Below, piece after piece: positions 1-7,056 of a stretch of DNA of 64,000 bases. The DNA comes from Pseudanabaena yagii GIHE-NHR1 (lineage in GTDB: Bacteria; Cyanobacteriota; Cyanobacteriia; Pseudanabaenales; Pseudanabaenaceae). The stretch is from positions 46,001 to 110,000 of the forward strand of contig NZ_JAAVJL010000004.1 of the NCBI RefSeq assembly GCF_012863495.1, written 5' to 3'. The notes beneath the pieces are model-generated. The model searched no databases. It saw only the letters and a list, made by a program, of their open reading frames with translations, and was not told the origin of the DNA. A program made the position numbers and the translations under genes. Each line of letters begins with the position of its first letter. Positions within the stretch are counted from its first letter, which is position 1.

Positions 1-1
1 T

Positions 2-301
2 AGCGACATCTCTCAATTTCAGAACAACACACCCAAAATCTTTGTCACATCGAATATCAAATATGCACCTGAAGGAACAAAGATCAAAATTGATTGGAAA
101 TACTTAGGAGGTGAATCAGTTAAAGCAACTGATATTGATAGCATAACTCTCGAAACAAAGTCTGACACAAAATTCGTTTATTCCTATCTAACTGCCCCAA
201 CTAATGGATGGCCCGATGGTAATTACGAGATTGTACTTTCCATAAATACAGACAACTCCAAGCCTATCCGCAAGCAATTTTCTATCTCAAAGCCTAAATA
301 A
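2..301 (+). CDS. C-terminal part of an unrecognised protein (5' end outside window)
   Basis: An open frame runs from the window edge to a TAA at 299-301, giving 99 residues with no start inside the window. The sequence is beta-rich, with phrases such as APEGTKIKIDWKYLGGE and PTNGWPDGNYEIVLS that look like an Ig-like or lipocalin-like exported domain: a Gly/Trp/Pro-Asp-Gly-X-Tyr turn followed by a strand. I do not recognise a family, and the function is unknown. It is on the opposite strand to the Rieske gene and converges with it across about 270 bp of HIP1-containing spacer. Confidence 0.6.
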   Translation, partial: SDISQFQNNTPKIFVTSNIKYAPEGTKIKIDWKYLGGESVKATDIDSITLETKSDTKFVYSYLTAPTNGWPDGNYEIVLSINTDNSKPIRKQFSISKPK

Positions 302-380
302 TCAATTGCAGATTGATTTCCCATACAAACGGTAATTGATTCTAAATGCAGTCTTGAAACCACATTTTTGCATTGTAAAT

Positions 381-403
381 TTCCACTAGAACATCATGCG
401 ATC
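381..403. repeat. Short dispersed repeat TTCCACTAGAAC, copy 1
   Basis: This copy reads TTCCACTAGAACATCATGC and continues into GATC. The same core (TTTTCCACTAGAACC or close variants) recurs at 1166, 1558, 2573 and 6056. The 381 and 1166 copies also share the ATCATGCGATC extension. It lies in the spacer between the partial gene and the Rieske gene and has no coding content. Confidence 0.55.
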
Positions 404-570
404 TTTGAAAAGACTATCTTCAATTATTGTCTATCTCTAAGTATTTAAGGATTTTGTAGAGAGATTAGGAATGGCTGTTTAGGCTTGCGGGTAGGTTTTA
501 CAGAGTGCGATCGCAAGTTCTCAGATATCATCCGTATAAAAAAGCGATCGCATCAAAAAGAAACTTATGC

Positions 571-1035
571 TTAACTTCTTCTAACTAAAACTGAATTACC
601 TTGAATTGTCGCATCGTAAGTTCTGAGAGGTTTTCTAGATGGTCCACTAATGCCATTGCCATAGGCATCAAACTTAGCACCATGACAAGGACAGTTGTAA
701 CTTTGGCTGCTACTATCCCAACTTGTCGTACAGCCGTTATGGGTACAGGTAGGATCGACGGCTGCTAGGTTTTGTGGATTATCAGGAGAGCGAACCACTG
801 CAATAGTCCCAATTTCAGTGTCCTTAAGAATTTGACCTGCATTGTCTAGATCGGCGACAGTGCCAACTACCAAAAAATTAGATTGTGCTGAAGCCGCATC
901 GGGTTTTAACAAAGAAGAACAAGCCGCGATCGCTACAGGCAGATAACTTGCCACAGTGCCAACACCAAACAACATCAAAAATTTACGACGTTCCACGGTT
1001 AAATCTCCTTTAAATATTCTTTTTGGCAAAGACAA
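571..1035 (-). CDS. Rieske [2Fe-2S] protein with Tat-type signal and lipobox
   Basis: The 154-aa product has a twin-arginine signal (RRKFLMLFG, residues 17-25), then a hydrophobic stretch ending IAAC, which reads as a lipobox, so a membrane-anchored lipoprotein is likely. The C-terminal half carries both Rieske cluster boxes, CTHNGC and CPCHG, which supply two Cys and two His ligands. It is shorter than the cytochrome b6f subunit PetC1 (about 180 aa) and has no b6 partner next to it. It resembles the small alternative cyanobacterial Rieske proteins (PetC3-like) that sit outside the main b6f complex. It would act in electron transfer on the outer face of a membrane; the partner is unknown. Confidence 0.85.
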   Translation of the reverse strand: MSLPKRIFKGDLTVERRKFLMLFGVGTVASYLPVAIAACSSLLKPDAASAQSNFLVVGTVADLDNAGQILKDTEIGTIAVVRSPDNPQNLAAVDPTCTHNGCTTSWDSSSQSYNCPCHGAKFDAYGNGISGPSRKPLRTYDATIQGNSVLVRRS

Positions 1036-1543
1036 CTAATCATGACATCTCTATGATTCAGACTACTTGTAGTATTGAGACAAATTTTTTGGCTAAAAGG
1101 TTCATATATTTACAAAATGCGATCGCCCCTAAATTTCATCTTATAAACGCTACAATCTTGGCAACTTTCCCCTAGAACATCATGCGATCGCTCAAAGACA
1201 GTTTGAGGTGTAAGTGTTGCTGATTCCCATGTGAACGGTTATAGGGGATATTCGGATTCACTGGGGAATAGCAAATCTTTGGATAGAGTCGAGAGGTGAT
1301 CGGTGATTTCTTTGGCTGTCATGGATAAAGCCTAGTTATTTTGATATGACCATACTGCGGTTATTTGGATCGGATTCTGTTACAAAGTGCGATCGCATTG
1401 TAACGATTAGCGTGACATCATTGTTATTGGTATCTTCCCCCTCAAAAAAAACGATAATCGCTGTCTCCACAATGACCATTGAGTAAGAAGTTGATCGCTC
1501 CGTTACAAACTGCGATCACCAATAGCTCGGCAAACATGAGATT
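1036..1543. other. Intergenic region with HIP1 palindromes and repeats, no gene seen
   Basis: This 508-bp spacer between divergent genes contains a second TTTCCCCTAGAACATC repeat at 1166-1190. It also has a palindrome at 1379-1404 with a HIP1 core (GTTACAA arm, GTGCGATCGCA centre, TTGTAAC arm). Similar TTACAAA-x-TGCGATC strings occur near 1110 and 1503. No convincing ORF or RNA gene was seen. The Rieske promoter must lie just after 1036. Confidence 0.5.
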
Positions 1544-1732
1544 ATGAGGGTATTAAGATTTTCCACTAGAACCAATCTGGGTAAACGCCATGAAAGCAAA
1601 GCAGATTTTGACTACTGTTACCTCTGCGATCGCACTGCTGTTAATCGGGCATACTTTTCATGTCTATGGTGTTTCTTAGTAGTAGTTTCAACTTATCATG
1701 CCACACCACCGCAGTCCCTATTTTATGCAACA

Positions 1733-2482
1733 ATGCCATTCTCTATTATGTTGAATATCAATCAAGCTTTGCTGGGTATTGTCACTAGTGCTTCTATCTC
1801 TATCCTCGCCTGTAGTACTGAAATACAAGCTGCTAAGCCACCAAATCCATTAAAGGGTATTTGGATCTCTGACGACAGTAATTCAGGTCTCTCCAGAATG
1901 CGTTTCACCGCAGATGGGCAAGTAATGATTTTGCCAATCGTTGCCTATGAAGACAGAATAGGATCTGAGAAAATCGCCAAGTATGTTTTTTCTGCTGACG
2001 GTAAGAAGTTAGCAATTACAACTAGCGATCAAGTGACCACAAACTATGACGTTCAAGTGCTGGCAGATGATAAAGCTACTTTATTCAACTCCACAGGATC
2101 TTACTATTCCAAAAAGCTTAAATTAAGAAAGGCTTGCGAGACTTCTGAACTAACTTCTTCGCCAAAAAATCCAGTGCTTGGAACTTGGTTGATGATTGCA
2201 CCCCGAGCGATGGTAGTGAGAGCAATTTTTACCTCAGACAATAAAATGATTTGGCGATCTATTGATGAGACGCAGAATTCTGCGCGTTCTGAATTCCCAT
2301 ATACGATCACTCAAAACAGTCAATCATTCACAATGGTAATCTCCGACAAAGAAAAAATCCCCTATGTTTACGCATTAAAAAACGATCATCAAATGACTTT
2401 TGCGGCAAAAACTAGCAGAGAAAAATGGAATCTATTCAAGATCTGTGACTCAATAGCACTACCTGCCATTCAACCGAAGTAG
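1733..2482 (+). CDS. Uncharacterised secreted lipoprotein with two lipocalin-like repeats
   Basis: The frame is open from an ATG at 1544, but the first 63 codons overlap a dispersed repeat (1558-1573) and HIP1-rich spacer, so I prefer 1733 (or 1748). From there the N-terminus is a short hydrophobic signal ending SILAC, a plausible lipobox. The mature part has two similar units: LKGIWISDD...MRFTADGQVMIL near the start and VLGTWLMI...AIFTSDNKMIW near the middle. These are G-x-W / F-T-x-D-x motifs typical of small lipocalin-like beta domains. No catalytic motif was seen. The protein at 27938-28897 has a comparable IGKWQLT...VLFTPDGNLYL unit, so the fold may be shared. Function unknown. Confidence 0.6.
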   Translation: MPFSIMLNINQALLGIVTSASISILACSTEIQAAKPPNPLKGIWISDDSNSGLSRMRFTADGQVMILPIVAYEDRIGSEKIAKYVFSADGKKLAITTSDQVTTNYDVQVLADDKATLFNSTGSYYSKKLKLRKACETSELTSSPKNPVLGTWLMIAPRAMVVRAIFTSDNKMIWRSIDETQNSARSEFPYTITQNSQSFTMVISDKEKIPYVYALKNDHQMTFAAKTSREKWNLFKICDSIALPAIQPK

Positions 2483-2557
2483 TAATGTTGTCGGCGGAGA
2501 ATAGCGATCGCACAGAGGATTTCTTAACACGATCAACCACTGTAAATATTTACACCT

Positions 2558-2587
2558 GTTCTGGTGGAAAATATTTTCCACTAGAAC
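2558..2587. repeat. 30-bp palindrome built from the CCACTAGAAC repeat
   Basis: The repeat appears as two inverted arms, GTTCTGGTGGAAAAT and ATTTTCCACTAGAAC, forming an almost perfect palindrome with one mismatch per arm, and is followed by GCGATCGC. It shows that the short repeat is one half of a small palindromic (REP-like) element. Confidence 0.55.
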
Positions 2588-2606
2588 CGCGATCGCCTAT
2601 CTATAA

Positions 2607-2798
2607 CCAATACCCCAAATACCCGATTGCGATCGCTGTCTCAATTATGTCCATAGCAATGATTTAGTCTGTGAGATCCATCCTGAAGGCATTGACGCTG
2701 AAGTCTGTCCCGATCTGAAGTTACCAGTGACTTATGAGACTGACCATGTGCCAAGCCTGACGCGATCGCAGCAGTACCAAATCTTAGAAAGCATTTAA
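2607..2798 (+). pseudogene. Fragment of a Cys-rich cyanobacterial protein cut by the IS5-like element
   Basis: Reading from the stop at 2604-2606, this frame has no start codon but encodes a protein-like segment with a Cys pattern: CDRC, then HSNDLVCEIHPEG, then AEVCPDLK, ending in QQYQIL at the IS boundary. The C-x2-C...V-C-x-I-H-P-x-G...C-P-D pattern resembles short metal-binding segments in uncharacterised cyanobacterial proteins. The last residues and the stop at 2796 come from the IS end. The 5' part is replaced by repeat DNA, so it is most likely a decayed remnant. Confidence 0.4.
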
Positions 2799-2860
2799 GA
2801 AAGCAAGGGCGCACCAAAACAGGTATGAATACTGATGAAGTCTAGTATCAGCCAGCCAAA

Positions 2861-3185
2861 ATGCGCCAAGCCTATAATACCGATTTATCCAATGAAGAGT
2901 GGGAAATAATTGCACCAATGCTGCCAAAACCATCAAAATTGGGGAGACCACCAAAAACAAATTTTCGGGAAGTGCTGAATGGGATTTTCTACATAGCCAA
3001 GAATGGTTGTACATGGGAAAATCTGCCCCATGATTTGCCACCATATTCAACGGTCTACTTCTACTTTCAAAGATGGACAAAAACAGGAGTTATAGCTGAA
3101 ATCAATTACCAGATAAGCACACAAGTACGATTAGCTGATGGTCGAGAAGCAACACCGAGTCTAGTCAGTCTCGATAGTCAAAGTG
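2861..3185 (+). pseudogene. IS5-family transposase, N-terminal half
   Basis: It starts MRQAYNTDLSNEEWEIIAPM and carries the usual N-terminal DUF4096-type segment of IS5/IS427 transposases (GRPPKTNFREVLNGIFYI, GCTWENLPHDLPP). The first catalytic Asp is in SLDSQS. The frame is cut at 3185 by the IS4-like insertion; a chimaeric tail runs to a stop at 3208. It rejoins exactly with the 3' half if the inner element and one TCAAAGTG copy are removed. Confidence 0.85.
3178..3185. repeat. 8-bp target-site duplication (left copy) of the IS4-like element
   Basis: TCAAAGTG directly abuts the left IS end at 3186 and is repeated at 4325-4332 right after the other end. Collapsing the two copies restores the IS5 transposase frame (SLDSQSVKTMDSA). 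Confidence 0.85.
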
Positions 3186-4244
3186 CTAAGTACAGGACAA
3201 AAATTTAATGGAGTTAAAGAAGGCTTGAGAATTGAGATGTAAGTCAAAGATGATGTGACGAAGGAAATCAAAACCAAGGCGAAAAATGCTTTTAGGAAGA
3301 CGACCGTGTTTTTTAGGCTTGAGGGGATTTAGTTGAGCCAACCAAAGCCCAGAAGAAAAAGCCCAACATAAAGCCAGAGTAAGCAAAGCAATTAGTTTGG
3401 AAAGACGTTCAGGATCTTGAAGATGAGTGGACTCCAAACAAAAGCCACGGGTTTTAAAGCACCCGAATAAAGTCTCAATAGCCCAACGCTTAGCATAGTC
3501 AGCAATAGCCGTATCAGGGTCATGAGTCGTCGCGACAATTAATAAATCGCCATCATCAAGACGCATAGCGGCTATACGAAGCCAATGGTTCCAAACCTTT
3601 CTGGGCTTGGACAATACTTTGGACTGACCAACTTGGAGGTCTTGAAAACAAATGTCGGCACGCAGTTTTTTCTGCCCGTCATTGAGCAAAGTATTTTTAC
3701 GGCGGATACGAAAACGGTTACATGGTTCACACAACAAGTAATCTAACCAATCCTCACCGACAAACTCTCGGTCTGCACTCAAAAAGTCGATTTTGCGGTC
3801 TCCAAATATTTCCAGAAATCGATTACACAATTCACAGCGCTCACGGGTGTTTGAGTTACCTTTTTTGTCCAGCATCATCCATACCAACGGGAATGCAATA
3901 CCGTAATGCACTATTCCCAATGTCAGCACATTAAACACGGTTTTACCGAATTCCCAATCGGTGCGGTCGATAGAAATTACCCAAGGTTCGGGGATTTGCA
4001 TGACTTTGACGACCATGAGTGCGATCTTTTCATAGTCCACTTCAAAGTCTCGAAAAAATCTCTGTAACCTCTTATAGTGTGATTCGACTTTGGCATAACC
4101 ACTAAATCCTGTGGCAATTTCAGCTAGGTTTACTGTCTTTACTCGCATTAGCGCGATCAAGAACATGGACACAAAGGCTAGTCTTGCTCTATTCCATTGC
4201 AGATGTTGCTGCAACTTTTCTCGGAATAGGTTAATCTCTTTCAT
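3186..4244 (-). CDS. IS4-family transposase
   Basis: This 352-aa DDE transposase of the IS4 superfamily has a catalytic Asp in SIDRTDWEFG, a second in LSADREF, and the Glu within the signature Y-x2-R-x3-E-x6-K (YAKRWAIETLFGCFKTRG). The C-terminus KFLSCT and the stop codon are encoded by the terminal inverted repeat, so the gene ends exactly at the element boundary. No frameshift or internal stop was seen, so it should be active. Confidence 0.9.
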   Translation of the reverse strand: MKEINLFREKLQQHLQWNRARLAFVSMFLIALMRVKTVNLAEIATGFSGYAKVESHYKRLQRFFRDFEVDYEKIALMVVKVMQIPEPWVISIDRTDWEFGKTVFNVLTLGIVHYGIAFPLVWMMLDKKGNSNTRERCELCNRFLEIFGDRKIDFLSADREFVGEDWLDYLLCEPCNRFRIRRKNTLLNDGQKKLRADICFQDLQVGQSKVLSKPRKVWNHWLRIAAMRLDDGDLLIVATTHDPDTAIADYAKRWAIETLFGCFKTRGFCLESTHLQDPERLSKLIALLTLALCWAFSSGLWLAQLNPLKPKKHGRLPKSIFRLGFDFLRHIIFDLHLNSQAFFNSIKFLSCT

Positions 4245-4324
4245 AGGGGTTTTATTTACGATGTGGTTATCTTTTATAAAACCCCTCCCTGCCTACTTTT
4301 GCAACTTTTTGTCCTGTACTAAGA
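3186..4324 (-). mobile_element. IS4-family insertion sequence, 1139 bp, apparently intact
   Basis: The terminal inverted repeats share AGTACAGGACAAAAA (about 3189-3203, inverted at the right end up to about 4321). The element carries one full-length transposase and an 8-bp TCAAAGTG target duplication. A second, truncated relative lies at 15811-16386 with the same terminal CTAAGTACAGGAC. The intact gene and perfect duplication indicate recent insertion into the IS5-like element. Confidence 0.85.
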
Positions 4325-4332
4325 TCAAAGTG
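4325..4332. repeat. 8-bp target-site duplication (right copy)
   Basis: TCAAAGTG is identical to 3178-3185 and begins immediately after the right end of the IS4-like element. Confidence 0.85.
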
Positions 4333-4796
4333 TTAAAACAATGGATAGTGCAGGTAGTCGTGGTATTGATGGTGGTAAAAAGGTCAAGGGTCGCAAACGC
4401 TTCATCATGGTTGATACATTGGGGTTAGTCTTTGGCGCTCTCGTATGCCCAGCAAATGTTGGCGAGAGAGCAGGAGCGATGAGACTATTAGCAAATCTCA
4501 AGTATCCACTGAGACGCTTACAAAAGATATTAGTTGACAAGGGATTCTCTGGCGAGGATATCACCCAGTGGGTTAAAGACAACTTTAGTTGCACTTGGGA
4601 AGTAAGCAAACGGGCTGAAGCGCAGAAAGGGTTTGTTGTTGAATCAAAGCGTTGGGTAGTGGAGAGAACCTTCGCTTGGATAGACAAATATCGTAGACTT
4701 AGCAAGGACTATGAATTTTATGAGAATATCTCAGAGTCGTTTATTTACATAGCTTTGATCCGAAAAATGCTTAAAAATCTTACTGCTGTCAATTGA
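4333..4796 (+). pseudogene. IS5-family transposase, C-terminal half
   Basis: This continues the frame of 2861-3185. It has GGKKVKGRKRFIMVDTLG, the second catalytic Asp in ILVDKGFSGED and the Glu in WVVERTFAWIDKYRRL, the IS5 R-x-V-V-E-R-T-F-x-W signature. An internal ATG at 4341 opens the apparent ORF, but it lacks the first catalytic Asp, so this half cannot be a functional transposase. Confidence 0.85.
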
Positions 4797-4810
4797 TAAA
4801 TGCTTTCTAA

Positions 4811-5122
4811 GAAGCATTCATCAATTGAATAAATCTCGACTTCTGGCACAGAGGCAAAAAGAACACCTTAGACACGACGACTCATATCCCCATAAAGTTC
4901 GTAGTTAGATGACAGTGCGATCGCACCTGCTTTTTGAAGTACAGCTTTATATTTGTGGTAAGGGGTACCCATTGGAATACCGAGTGCTTTTGCTTCAGGC
5001 GATCGCGCTACGATACAACCATCATTGTTCGACAGTACGACTACAGGCTTACCCTCAAGCGATGGGTCAAACACTCGCTCACAGCTAACGTAGAAGCAAT
5101 TGCAGTCAACGAGAGCAAACAT
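4811..5122 (-). pseudogene. umuC: 5' stump of umuC (Y-family DNA polymerase V catalytic subunit)
   Basis: The N-terminus [18 protein letters not shown] is the classic UmuC palm start with the metal-binding Asp, followed by [15 protein letters not shown] and [17 protein letters not shown] at 4868-4870 interrupts the frame, but it stays open beyond it (GVLFASVPEVEIYSIDECF), matching the conserved VEIYSIDE catalytic segment. So there is a nonsense mutation, and then the gene is lost at the IS5-like end at about 4810. About 300 C-terminal residues are missing and no umuD is adjacent. It is non-functional. Confidence 0.85.
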
Positions 5123-5191
5123 CTCTGATATATGTACGACAATCTTATTCTAGCAAGTTAGATCTAGGATTGGGTATGATCAATATAAGCT

Positions 5192-5860
5192 TTAAGGTAC
5201 ACGATTAATGAAGTCTCTAATTCCTACGATCATGCTATGAATAGCTACAGAGTTTACCGTGGAGATTGAAGAAGGATCGTGTGCGGCACTATTTCTTAGA
5301 TCGCCCCACGCAGTCACTTGCTTACTGTCACCCAAAGAGAAAAATGAGATAGCACCTTTTTTCTGCTCCGCTGACAGAGCATCTTTATAATTGTTGATAC
5401 TTCCATTACCAGACCAATTGATGTTGTAACGTAGGCAGAGATCCTTAAGATGGGTTTCGAGTGTCCCCCCAGCAAGTACAGTTGCGGCTGCAAAGTATTT
5501 CGACTCAAATAGGCTCTCAGCTTGTTCAAGAATATCGGCGCAAGTTTCGTTCTTTGCGTCCCAAATTCCACGCCAAAGCGAGCCATCCCTCACATCCTCA
5601 AGTACAGCATTCAATAGTCCGACCATACTACTCCTTGGGCTGTCCCATCCTGGTTCAAGGACTCCACTAGCGCCTACGGTAGCTAAGTCAGAGACAATAC
5701 CCATTGCAATGACAACATATGGAGAATTAGGTGCACAGTACCTCTGAACCACCGATGCTCCACGGAAGATTGGACTCTTCCATAATTCGAGAGGGAAGGA
5801 AGCATTCCTCAGCTTTTCTAAGGCAGCAAGGAGATCTCGTTCGGCATCTGGTGGGGTCAT
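5192..5860 (-). CDS. Uncharacterised protein with a HEPN-like C-terminal R-x4-H motif
   Basis: The 222-aa product is mostly helical. The C-terminal third contains FESKYFAAATVLAGGTLE followed by DLRNSAAHDPSS, in which R189-x4-H194 matches the catalytic R-x4-6-H motif of HEPN RNases. The surroundings (helix, RNSAAHD, closing helix VGIRDFINR) fit HEPN-like abortive-infection or DUF4145-type domains. No nucleotidyltransferase (MNT) or other antitoxin partner lies next to it; its neighbours are a umuC stump and a Nif11 gene. Function is inferred from the motif only and could equally be a non-catalytic helical domain. Confidence 0.6.
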   Translation of the reverse strand: MTPPDAERDLLAALEKLRNASFPLELWKSPIFRGASVVQRYCAPNSPYVVIAMGIVSDLATVGASGVLEPGWDSPRSSMVGLLNAVLEDVRDGSLWRGIWDAKNETCADILEQAESLFESKYFAAATVLAGGTLETHLKDLCLRYNINWSGNGSINNYKDALSAEQKKGAISFFSLGDSKQVTAWGDLRNSAAHDPSSISTVNSVAIHSMIVGIRDFINRVP

Positions 5861-6029
5861 AGAGATTCTGATGAGTACTTATATAGTGGTGGAGTCTCAG
5901 TACAATATCATCATGGCGTTGGGTTGAGATTTAGCGATCTCTATTTACATATAGGCATTCAACCGCAAATAAGCTCGACTCTCAGTATACATCTTTTGCA
6001 ATTGTTCTGTAGTCATAGGACTTGCCGTC

Positions 6030-6069
6030 GTTCTAGTGGCAAACATCGATTTCTATTTTCCACTAGAAC
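6030..6069. repeat. Inverted pair of the CCACTAGAAC repeat
   Basis: Arms GTTCTAGTGGCAAA (6030-6043) and TTTTCCACTAGAAC (6056-6069) form a stem-loop with a 12-nt loop. It is the same element as at 2558-2587 and lies just beyond the stop of the Nif11 gene. Confidence 0.55.
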
Positions 6070-6112
6070 CGAAAACTAAGTTTTTTGTTGCTGAGGTGCT
6101 ATTTAATTCTAT

Positions 6113-6520
6113 CTAAATCAATCCCAATTGCTTGAACCATAATTTTTCAAAACTAAACCCTTCTAATTTTTGAGATAAAGTGGCTGCCTGTTGAAGATCT
6201 ACTTCAGAAAATTCAAACTGGTGTTCTTTAGCAAGAACAACTACATCACTTGACGATTTACATTGTCTGAGTCTTTGATTTAACTCTTGATTATTTTGGG
6301 CTGTTTCAAAAAAATTCTGTATCGACCCAGATAGCTGTGACACCCATTGGTGAAAAGCAGTTTGCGCGATCTCCTTTAAATCATCGTTAGTTAATTCAAT
6401 ACCCATCGCTTTAGCAATAAGAATTAATTCCACAGGCGATTGAATCAAATCAATTTTCTCTTGTAAGTTAATTGATTGTGAGATTTGGTCTTTAAATTCT
6501 TGTAGAGATTGAGAAGACAT
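6113..6520 (-). CDS. Protein with two Nif11-like domains
   Basis: I start at MSSQSLQEFKDQIS (6520) rather than the upstream in-frame ATG at 6586, because Nif11 proteins begin with this helix. The first unit (LQEFKDQI...PVELILIAKAMGIELTNDDL) and the second (IQNFFETA...SSDVVVLAKEHQFEFSEVDL) each match the Nif11 pattern: helix, then AKxxGxE(F/L)xxxDL. Nif11 proteins are common in cyanobacteria, both as stand-alone proteins of unknown role and as leaders of ribosomal peptides. There is no Gly-Gly cleavage site and no modifying enzyme nearby, so a peptide-precursor role is unlikely. Confidence 0.8.
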   Translation of the reverse strand: MSSQSLQEFKDQISQSINLQEKIDLIQSPVELILIAKAMGIELTNDDLKEIAQTAFHQWVSQLSGSIQNFFETAQNNQELNQRLRQCKSSSDVVVLAKEHQFEFSEVDLQQAATLSQKLEGFSFEKLWFKQLGLI

Positions 6521-6697
6521 GAAAATGACCTGAGTAATCTTATTGTTTCTGAAAAATTGATCGCAGTCCATTTCAAAGGTTTTCACAATTTTCCTCTAGA
6601 GCATCAAACATGGTACTAAAATCTGCTACACCTATAATCTAGACTCACATATTTTCGCCTATTATTTTTCATCCATGCGATCGCATCATTGGGGGTG

Positions 6698-6805
6698 ATG
6701 GCATATTGTATCTGGCAAATGTTTCCTTGGTTTTTAGCCATGATGATCGCGGGAACGATCGCTAGTTATTCGATCATGCAGATTATTCCCCTATTTGTTA
6801 AATGA
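6698..6805 (+). CDS. Possible 35-aa membrane peptide (or gene remnant)
   Basis: ATG at 6698, preceded by GGGGGTG, opens a 35-codon frame reading MAYCIWQMFPWFLAMMIAG then IASYSIMQIIPLFVK, almost all hydrophobic, enough for one membrane span. It could be a true small protein or the end of a lost transporter gene. Composition and the G-rich upstream sequence are the only evidence. Confidence 0.25.
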   Translation: MAYCIWQMFPWFLAMMIAGTIASYSIMQIIPLFVK

Positions 6806-6851
6806 GAGATCGGGATTATTACCAAGGCTATGAAGCGGCATTATACTAACA

Positions 6852-6883
6852 AAGAAAGGCGATCTCGTGAGATCACCTTTCTT
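6852..6883 (-). terminator. Hairpin terminator for the cyclase-fusion gene
   Basis: A 15-bp stem (AAGAAAGGCGATCTC against GAGATCACCTTTCTT, one wobble) with a 2-nt spacer is followed on the minus strand by a T-rich stretch. It lies about 170 nt downstream of the stop at 7057. Confidence 0.5.
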
Positions 6884-7056
6884 CTTTGGTCATTTAAAAT
6901 TTTGTTTTGAATAGATAACAGTTCCTATCGAGTAGGAACTTTGAAATCATATCAGAAATAAAGTTTGCATTTTGTGGAAACTGAGATTCATAACAAAAAG
7001 GTGTTTAAGCATCCTGTCGCTATGAAAGCTACGATTTATTACTCCAGATAAGATTG

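Larger units (their letters stand above)
2787..4807 (+). mobile_element. IS5-family (IS427/IS1031-like) element, itself disrupted by an IS4-like element
   Basis: The ends are inverted copies of GAAAGCATT (2787-2795 and 4799-4807), each bordered by TA (2785-2786 and 4808-4809). The flanks TCT and AGA imply an original palindromic target TCTTAAGA. Removing the inner 1139-bp element and one 8-bp duplicate leaves an element of about 870 bp with one transposase gene. The left junction cuts a Cys-rich gene fragment and the right junction cuts umuC. Confidence 0.8.

Noticed and set aside
2485..2667. 60-codon frame downstream of the lipoprotein gene
   Set aside because: It runs through HIP1 sites and the palindromic repeat and overlaps a more convincing Cys-rich remnant in another frame.
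6113..6520. Nif11 ribosomal-peptide precursor
   Set aside because: No double-Gly cleavage site, no Cys/Ser/Thr-rich core and no modifying enzyme nearby.
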